A DNA stretch of 12,676 bases from CAYSPT01 sp964432985. GTDB taxonomy: Bacteria; Muiribacteriota; CAYSPT01. The DNA lies in contig CAYSPT010000100.1 in NCBI GenBank assembly GCA_964432985.1, positions 1-12,676 on the forward strand. Direction: 5' to 3'. Both the position numbers and the translations under genes were made by a program. The first letter of the stretch is position 1. The number at the start of each line of letters is the position of its first letter. Under the pieces are notes generated by a model, which had not been told where the DNA came from, ran no database searches, and saw only the letters and a program-made list of their open reading frames with translations. This document shows positions 7,203 to 12,676 of the stretch, one piece after another.

Positions 7203-7751
7203 ATGAAAAATATCCGCACGGCCTTCGGTTACACCCCCGGAGTATCCGGGGCCAACCGCGGACGGGTCCTGGAACTGGTTCTTCTGGCAGGTCTGCTCGT
7301 CCTGACGGGGAGTGCCGTGCTCTTTCACATCTATCTGGTCAAGAATGTCGCGGTGGAACGTAAAGAGCATCTGTTTGCCCTGGAGATAGCTGATAATCTG
7401 TTGAGTGAAATGGAAATCAGGCTCAGGGAAGAACCTGAGCTGCTTGAAACTATGTCAGAAGAAGAGCCTCTCCCGGTGGGAGGACTATTGAGGAAGAGCA
7501 GATACCTTAGCGCCTGGGAAAAAAGGCCGTTGGCCGAGCAGGACCCGCTGGTCAAGGAACCCCTGGCCGGATTTACGTCCAGATTTTTCGTGACTGCGCT
7601 GGATACCGCGGATGGGATGGGCGGTTCACCCGGCCGTCTGGTGACTGTGGAGGTCTCCTGGCCTCGGGGCAGGGTAGTGATGCGCAGTACGGTCACCCCT
7701 CCATCGCTGGGAAACTGGATCGTGGGAGAACGTGAGGGTGAACACCAGTGA
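7203..7751 (+). CDS. Type IV pilin-like protein resembling PilV/GspI minor pseudopilins
   Basis: The 182-residue product has a 20-residue basic leader ending in RG, then a long hydrophobic helix (RVLELVLLAGLLVLTGSAVL, residues 21-40). The helix continues into an amphipathic segment (LEIADNLLSEMEIRL) typical of minor pseudopilins. The C-terminal part holds beta strands, including LVTVEVSWPRGRVVMRSTV, like the last strands of PilV/GspI proteins. If cleavage follows Gly20, the glutamate falls at position +4 rather than the usual +5, so processing by a prepilin peptidase is uncertain. Such proteins prime pilus or type II secretion pseudopilus assembly in the inner membrane. A GGAAGGA site lies 10 nt upstream of the ATG. 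The stop overlaps the next gene's GTG by 4 nt. Assignment rests on architecture rather than clear sequence identity. Confidence 0.65.
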   Translation: MKNIRTAFGYTPGVSGANRGRVLELVLLAGLLVLTGSAVLFHIYLVKNVAVERKEHLFALEIADNLLSEMEIRLREEPELLETMSEEEPLPVGGLLRKSRYLSAWEKRPLAEQDPLVKEPLAGFTSRFFVTALDTADGMGGSPGRLVTVEVSWPRGRVVMRSTVTPPSLGNWIVGEREGEHQ

Positions 7752-8290
7752 ATAAACGTGGTATGACCCCCCTTTCGTTGCTGGCTTTTCTAGCGCTGGT
7801 GACATTCGTTGCCAGTTGGCTCGTTTTTTCCGCTGGTGGGAGTGAGGATTTTTTACCGAGCATTCGCACCGCCCCCCTGGGGATCGAATCGTCGGCCGGT
7901 CTGGACCGCCTGACTAGCGAGATCCGCAGTGCTCACCGGGTCCTGGTGCCTGAAACCGGGAAAAATTCTGGAAAACTCCTGCTCCTTGCCGGTTCGGGGC
8001 AGCATGTAGGCTATTACCTGGACACCACTGCGGGAACTCCCGGGGTGGTGAAACGGGCGGTATACAATCTCGAAACGGGTAAACTGGAGGATGAACCGGT
8101 GCTCGAAGGGGTCCAGCACCTGGTTTTTAAAGGAATTGACGAACGTGTATACGCCGGCGGTGCGGAAACGGTTACCATGAAAATTACACTGGAAGTCAAG
8201 GAAGGAGCCTCCTGGATAGCTCCCGTTACCTATGATCTCGATGTGAGGATCCCGTTGAAAACTCCCTGGTGGAGGCTGGTGACACGATGA
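7748..8290 (+). CDS. Type IV pilin-like protein resembling PilW/GspJ minor pseudopilins
   Basis: The 180-residue product starts at a GTG that overlaps the previous stop (GTGA), with GAGGGTG 7-8 nt upstream. The N-terminus, MNKRGMTPLSLLAFLALVT, has a short basic leader, a candidate cleavage glycine at residue 5 and a hydrophobic helix, like a prepilin. Position +5 after that glycine is Ser, not the near-universal Glu. The rest fits the PilW/GspJ plan: LDRLTSEIRSAHRVL after the helix, a GYYLDTT strand, an AVYNLETGKL turn, a LEGVQHLVFKGI segment and a final VTMKITLEV strand. Its pairing behind a PilV-like gene is the usual order of minor pilin clusters. It overlaps the next gene by 4 nt (ATGA). 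A role in a pseudopilus-type machine is inferred. Confidence 0.65.
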   Translation: MNKRGMTPLSLLAFLALVTFVASWLVFSAGGSEDFLPSIRTAPLGIESSAGLDRLTSEIRSAHRVLVPETGKNSGKLLLLAGSGQHVGYYLDTTAGTPGVVKRAVYNLETGKLEDEPVLEGVQHLVFKGIDERVYAGGAETVTMKITLEVKEGASWIAPVTYDLDVRIPLKTPWWRLVTR

Positions 8291-9882
8291 AATTCGCTTT
8301 TTACCTCCTGCTTGTCATTCCGGTAGTGGTCTTGATCATCGTGTGCCTCTTCTTCTTCGGGCACGCTCCGGAAGGATTGTTTATCACCACCTGGGAACAG
8401 AAGGTCATTCTGAGGAACGTGGAGAACGCCGTTTTGGACCGTGTGCTGGCTGGGCTGGAAAGTACCGGTTGGAGCAGCAGGTGGTGGCACAAAGGACCTG
8501 CTTCGAAACACGGTGAAAAACAAGGAAGATCATTTGAGCGGGGAGCGTTTGAAGGAGTAGATTACGGGCTTTACATCGGGGACCGTAACGTCAGCGTCTG
8601 GCCGGCCGCCCGGGAAGCGCTGCTGGTTGTCGTGCTCGATCCCGACGGCGAGAAAGGCGGTCCTCTAACCGGTGCCCACCGCCTGATTTGTTTTGAACCG
8701 GGCTCTCCTCTCCCTACCCGGGTTTTTATCGCCGGTACCCTCAGTTTGCCGAACATGGGTTTCGAAGAATTGGAGGCGGTCGGTGTCCTGGGCGATATTT
8801 CACACCGGATCGACGCGGCGGTGGCGCGGTTGGATGAAATGGTCATGTGGTACGCCCTGCAGGACAGCAGGGTGAGACAGATACTGGTAGAGAAAAAATA
8901 TGACTTTAAAAACGTCGCCGGTGCTCTGGAACGAGCGGTTGCCGAGACGAAGCAGCCCGCTGCACTTCTGTTCTCCGGGGCAGTGAGTATTTCCGACGGT
9001 GTTCCGGATAGTTTCGGGACCGCTAAAGATATTCTGTATGCACGTAAAGCCGCTGATTCACTGGCCGCCGCCTGGCGCGGTGGAGATGCACTCAAGGTAA
9101 ACCAACTGGTCCAGTCTCTTCAGGTTCACTATCCGCGGATTTGGCGCGAGATGCTCGGGTTTGTTCCCGGTGAGACACCAGCCCTTCCCCTGGCCGAGGC
9201 AAGCTTCCCTGAAGCGGATGGTTCCGATACCGGTGGGAGCGAAGAAACTGTTCGGCAAACCGGAGAAGATCATGACGCGGCGGCAACTGATGAGGCGCTC
9301 GATGAGGCGCTCGATGAGCGAGAGCGTGAACAGGCTGAAAAAGCCGAGATCGCCGCCTTTTTGGGGTACGGAACCGCCGACGGTACGGGCTCCGACTCCA
9401 ACGGGCCCGGTATCCGGGGTGGTGCGGCTTATTCGAGTACTGCCGGCCGGCCTCCTGCTAAAACAGTGATGAAAACGCCTGCTCTGCGCCCGGGTGACCC
9501 GGGAGACTTAAATGGTGACGGCACCGTCACCTATCTTGATTTTACCCTGATAAAGCGTCTTCAGAACCAGCCTGAATTCGGCAGTGAAGACGACCGGCGC
9601 CTGGCGGATCTCAACAGAGACGATCAGTTTGATGACCGCGATGTAATTTATATGTACTGGAAAGTCGAGTGCCGGGGAGACATGAACGGAGACGGCGAGA
9701 TGGAAGCATATGATCTCACCCAGCTCTATCAGTTTATTACGGAGTATCTGGCCGCCGATAAGGAAGACCGGCCGGCGGTGATAATTCCGTGGGATGTGGA
9801 CAAAAACGGTGAGCTAACCCATATGGATTACTTCATGCTGAAGCGAAAGTTTGATGTCATCCACCAGGGAGGAAGGTTCTAA
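8287..9882 (+). CDS. Membrane-anchored protein with two C-terminal dockerin-type calcium-binding modules
   Basis: The 531-residue product is counted from the ATG at 8287, which overlaps the previous stop; a GTG at 8269 would add six residues but spoil the clean K-plus-hydrophobic N-terminus. Residues about 4-25 form a signal anchor or signal peptide (AFYLLLVIPVVVLIIVCLFF). Residues 26-300 are a mixed globular region I cannot assign. Residues about 300-400 form an acidic, Gly/Ala-rich linker with a DEAL repeat. The C-terminus holds four EF-hand-like loops starting at Asp407 (DLNGDGTVTYLD), Asp441 (DLNRDDQFDDRD), Asp465 (DMNGDGEMEAYD) and Asp503 (DVDKNGELTHMD). Pairs 1-2 and 3-4 fit two dockerin type I-like modules. 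Dockerins bind cohesin domains in a calcium-dependent way; no cohesin is seen here. The surface-protein gene follows 2 nt after the stop. Confidence 0.8.
   Translation: MKFAFYLLLVIPVVVLIIVCLFFFGHAPEGLFITTWEQKVILRNVENAVLDRVLAGLESTGWSSRWWHKGPASKHGEKQGRSFERGAFEGVDYGLYIGDRNVSVWPAAREALLVVVLDPDGEKGGPLTGAHRLICFEPGSPLPTRVFIAGTLSLPNMGFEELEAVGVLGDISHRIDAAVARLDEMVMWYALQDSRVRQILVEKKYDFKNVAGALERAVAETKQPAALLFSGAVSISDGVPDSFGTAKDILYARKAADSLAAAWRGGDALKVNQLVQSLQVHYPRIWREMLGFVPGETPALPLAEASFPEADGSDTGGSEETVRQTGEDHDAAATDEALDEALDEREREQAEKAEIAAFLGYGTADGTGSDSNGPGIRGGAAYSSTAGRPPAKTVMKTPALRPGDPGDLNGDGTVTYLDFTLIKRLQNQPEFGSEDDRRLADLNRDDQFDDRDVIYMYWKVECRGDMNGDGEMEAYDLTQLYQFITEYLAADKEDRPAVIIPWDVDKNGELTHMDYFMLKRKFDVIHQGGRF
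9289..9318 (+). repeat. Short in-frame tandem repeat, 12-bp unit, 2.5 copies
   Basis: GATGAGGCGCTC occurs twice in direct succession, followed by a partial GATGAG. It encodes DEAL-DEAL-DE in the acidic linker of the dockerin protein. The identity of the copies points to recent slippage; linker length may vary between strains. Confidence 0.8.
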
Positions 9883-9884
9883 CG

Positions 9885-12676
9885 ATGAGCAAATATTGGA
9901 TCAGGGTTATGGTTTCCCGGCCGGCGTCGGCCGCAGTCGTAGTTTGTTTATGGTGCCTGATCTGCCTGTCCGCTGCTGTTAGAGTTGACGCGTGCAGCCT
10001 GCCGGTGGAACCCGACATGAAGCTGTTGGATGAAGGAAAAGCCAGTGAGCTGTATGAAGACGAACCGTTCACCTGGATGGTGGAGCCGACCCGGTTTCCC
10101 AGTATCGGATACAAGTTCTGGCTTTTTCCGGTGGATCAATCGGGGCGCCGCCAGGACGGCGCTCTGGGCCAGGCCCTATCCGCCAGTCTTCTCCTCCCTG
10201 ACTACTACAAGACCTTCATCGTGGACCTGGGCGGGGACAGATCGGGCAACTGGACGGAAGATACCTTTGTTGAGCCCCGGGTGTTCGGAGCCATGTACAA
10301 TAAGTTTCTCACCGGACCGGTCGCCGCCGGGCGGCGGACCTCGTTCAATACGTTCCCCTTCAACACCGGTTCGCTGCTGGACATCCCCGGCCGCTGGCCC
10401 GTGCCCCGTCACCACCCGAATTTCGAACGCAAGTTTGATCTGCATCAGGACAAGGTTGATGCGTTGAAGGATTTCGGTCCCCGGTGGCTGCGGACAAAGA
10501 TTGACGAAGACGGAGATTATGCCCGCAACATCATCGTGTATTACTGCCCGTCCACCTTGCCGGAGAATGCTCTCGATGCGGATTCCGACGGAATAATCAA
10601 GGTGGTGGTGGTCAAGGATACCAAGTACATACCGCCTTCGGAGTGGGAGATCCAGGACTGGGCGGTAGACTGGAACATGGATATGGAGAATATTGGTTAC
10701 AACGTCGGAGAGCGGTACCTGGGAACCCAGGCAACGGAGTTTCCATTTACCTACACGACTCCCTCGGGTGCCGCCGAGTACCAGCTCGAAATAAACGTGG
10801 CGGTAGACCTGGCACTGTTGGCCGACTGGACCTGGTACGAAGAGGAGATCGATGAAGACGGTGAGTCCCTGGGGCTTTTCGGGCCGTACAAGATGCGGAT
10901 TACCGGCAATGCGGTAAAGAGTTCATCGGGACTCAACTCCTCCACCGCCACCCCCGAGTCGTGGAACGTTCGCGTTCACGATAAAACCCCGCCCATCGCC
11001 CACATCATGGAACCTAAATCTCTTTACGCCACTACTGGTGACCTTATTTCCGACTGGAACGGAACCCTGGGGGCAGTGGAGGGCAATCCGCAGAATCCGG
11101 AAAAAATCACCATAAAAGTTCTGGAGAACAACCCGCAGATCTTCAGCGGTGATAAGCTGGGCAACTATGATCCCGACAAGCGGATAATGCGGGCCCTGTA
11201 CTCGGTGCAAATGTACGATTACGATTACGTGCGGGGGCATCTGTGCGGGCAGCCGGGACACGCTCACCCCGACCAGTGCGACTGCGCGGCGGTGAACCGG
11301 GACAAGTTCGTGTGGGTGGAGATACCCGTGGACGTGGCTGACGCCACGGTAACGGTCTACGACTCCCAGGGCAGGGTGGTAAACACCAGGCAGGCCATCA
11401 GCACGGGAATAACCGCTGCCGTCGGTTCCGGAGACGACACGGACCCGGCCTGCGCCGTGTTGTCGCTGGAAATTCCTGTCATTGAATTCGATGAGCCGGT
11501 AGGCTGGCATTTTGCCACGGGTTCCGGGGAGTATACGGACCCCTGGGGGCACACCCACCGGGGATGGGAAAACGGCGGCCGTCTCAAGTATTTCGTGGCC
11601 GCCGGGGACGGAAGCGGTAATTACAATCCCCCCGGTTGGATATGGCCGTCACCTACTATAAAAGTGCTTCAGAACACCATTGGCAGCAGTTGGGAGGACA
11701 CCGGTTCCGCGGCGGTGGAAGAACCACTTGCCGCAGCCGATCTGAAGGGAGCAAGCAGCTACAGTGTCGCAGGCGAGACGCTGCTCAACTCCCGGTGGGA
11801 TTCGTGGGAAAACGAGTCGGACCACCCGGCGGTCTGGCCATTTGAGCCAGACATCACGTTCCCGTCAGAGTTCGATGAGATTGAATCGTTCGGTACAGGT
11901 GGCAACATAGTAGTTATTGATGATGATCTGCCAACGGTGAAAATCAACATCAACGACGGCGCCACCCGCCGGATATTTTCCTTTGGCGACAGGACCTGGG
12001 GCGATTACAAGCGGGCGGCATACCACAAGTGTCTGCAGACGAAAGCGGCAGTGAAGACCAGGACCAACAAAGACACGTTCAACTCCGCGCCGTTTTTGCC
12101 GCTCCCGTCCGGTAAACCCTATTCTGCAACCGATAACACAGAGACTGATTGGGTATTTAATTCCTCCTCCGGACCTGAAGGATTCAGAGAGATGGGGACG
12201 ATGATCAATGCCGATGAGTTCAACCCCTGGTACTTCAGGCTGCCGGTCACCCCGCCGCATCGGTTTGCTCTCTGGTCCACCGAAGACATCAGACTGCGGT
12301 TCGACCTGTACAGCGTGGGCCGGGAGATTTACGCCCGGGACAACATCAACGAGTACAAGACAGAGGAGCCTCGAAGCGGTATCGCCACTACGTTTTCACC
12401 CTCACTCGAGACCTATTCGAGCTTTACCCTGGTTGACGGTGCCGGGGAGATCGAATTGAACGATACCATGTCGTACGTTTTCAGGTCACCCAACGTGGAA
12501 AACCCTCCCCGGTCCTGCTATCTCGAAGTGGAAGTGAAAGACCAGGCCCCCGTTGAGTTCACGCTGGACGATCAGTTGATAAAGGTGGGCGGGCCGTTCT
12601 CACGGCGCCTGAAGGTGGATTTTTACATTACCAGAATGGGAATGTCCACCATAACACTGGAAAAGAAAGAAGAGCA
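9885..12676 (+). CDS. Large exported surface protein, probably multi-domain beta-sandwich (3' end beyond window)
   Basis: The frame is open from the ATG at 9885 to the window end, more than 930 codons with no stop. GGAGGAAGG (9868-9876) lies 8 nt upstream of the ATG. Residues 1-36 look like a signal peptide: basic start, hydrophobic core (AAVVVCLWCLICLSAAV), then VDA before Cys37. A lipobox is possible but Asp at -2 makes it unlikely. The mature part is rich in Trp, Tyr, Asp, Gly and Pro with alternating beta patterns. DKTPP at 366-370 is a typical entry to an Ig-like domain. DADSDG at 231-236 resembles a calcium-binding loop. A His/Cys cluster lies at 452-467. No catalytic motif is recognised, and I know no close family. 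Its place behind the pseudopilin and dockerin genes suggests it is displayed or exported by their products. Confidence 0.8.
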   Translation, partial: MSKYWIRVMVSRPASAAVVVCLWCLICLSAAVRVDACSLPVEPDMKLLDEGKASELYEDEPFTWMVEPTRFPSIGYKFWLFPVDQSGRRQDGALGQALSASLLLPDYYKTFIVDLGGDRSGNWTEDTFVEPRVFGAMYNKFLTGPVAAGRRTSFNTFPFNTGSLLDIPGRWPVPRHHPNFERKFDLHQDKVDALKDFGPRWLRTKIDEDGDYARNIIVYYCPSTLPENALDADSDGIIKVVVVKDTKYIPPSEWEIQDWAVDWNMDMENIGYNVGERYLGTQATEFPFTYTTPSGAAEYQLEINVAVDLALLADWTWYEEEIDEDGESLGLFGPYKMRITGNAVKSSSGLNSSTATPESWNVRVHDKTPPIAHIMEPKSLYATTGDLISDWNGTLGAVEGNPQNPEKITIKVLENNPQIFSGDKLGNYDPDKRIMRALYSVQMYDYDYVRGHLCGQPGHAHPDQCDCAAVNRDKFVWVEIPVDVADATVTVYDSQGRVVNTRQAISTGITAAVGSGDDTDPACAVLSLEIPVIEFDEPVGWHFATGSGEYTDPWGHTHRGWENGGRLKYFVAAGDGSGNYNPPGWIWPSPTIKVLQNTIGSSWEDTGSAAVEEPLAAADLKGASSYSVAGETLLNSRWDSWENESDHPAVWPFEPDITFPSEFDEIESFGTGGNIVVIDDDLPTVKININDGATRRIFSFGDRTWGDYKRAAYHKCLQTKAAVKTRTNKDTFNSAPFLPLPSGKPYSATDNTETDWVFNSSSGPEGFREMGTMINADEFNPWYFRLPVTPPHRFALWSTEDIRLRFDLYSVGREIYARDNINEYKTEEPRSGIATTFSPSLETYSSFTLVDGAGEIELNDTMSYVFRSPNVENPPRSCYLEVEVKDQAPVEFTLDDQLIKVGGPFSRRLKVDFYITRMGMSTITLEKKEE

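Noticed and set aside
9992..9995. Lipoprotein cleavage site at Cys37 of the surface protein
   Set aside because: The residues before the Cys are Val-Asp-Ala. Asp at -2 does not fit the usual lipobox, so an ordinary signal peptide cut after Ala36 is more likely.
10030..10467. Plus-strand 145-codon open frame in another frame near the start of the surface-protein gene
   Set aside because: It lies inside the better supported frame from 9885, which has a signal peptide and a strong ribosome binding site. This one is Pro/Arg/Ser-rich and looks like frame noise.
10923..11558. Minus-strand 211-codon open frame opposite the surface-protein gene
   Set aside because: It lies antisense inside the continuous frame from 9885. 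It is rich in Gly, Val, Arg and His, as expected from GC-rich antisense reading, and has no supporting start signal.

Overview
The window looks like chromosomal DNA from an uncultured bacterium. It carries an intact tRNA-Gly, a housekeeping chaperone/protease operon in ordinary order, bacterial-type promoters and Shine-Dalgarno sites, and one 100-N assembly gap (5457-5556), so it comes from a draft scaffold. Type IV pilin-like genes, dockerin modules, HEAT and TPR membrane proteins and a very long exported protein together suggest a bacterium with an elaborate cell surface. I cannot place the phylum from sequence alone.

Left part (1-3604, plus strand). A tRNA-Gly(GCC) gene with its own promoter is followed by about 240 bp of non-coding DNA that holds a diverged direct repeat. 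Then comes the operon tig-clpP-clpX: trigger factor, the ClpP serine protease and the ClpX unfoldase, joined tightly (10-bp gap, then a 1-nt overlap). All catalytic and nucleotide-binding motifs are present. The lon gene that often follows clpX in related loci is absent here.

Middle (3601-5244, minus strand). A membrane protein with TPRs on both sides of one internal transmembrane segment converges on clpX. The two stop codons share bases, so no spacer is left for an ordinary terminator. Its promoter region faces that of the next operon.

Right part (about 5364 to the window end, plus strand). A recognisable promoter leads into a compact run of six genes: a small unrecognised gene interrupted by the assembly gap, a HEAT-repeat protein with one membrane span and a predicted OB-like tail, a PilV/GspI-like pseudopilin, a PilW/GspJ-like pseudopilin, a membrane-anchored protein ending in four dockerin-type calcium loops, and an exported protein of more than 930 residues that runs off the window. 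Gaps are 2-6 nt or 4-nt overlaps, which implies co-transcription and translational coupling. Both pseudopilins have non-canonical N-termini. My inference is an envelope-assembly or surface-display module built from pilin-like parts, with calcium-dependent docking and a large surface protein. No cohesin, pilus ATPase or prepilin peptidase is visible in the window, so its function is unproven.
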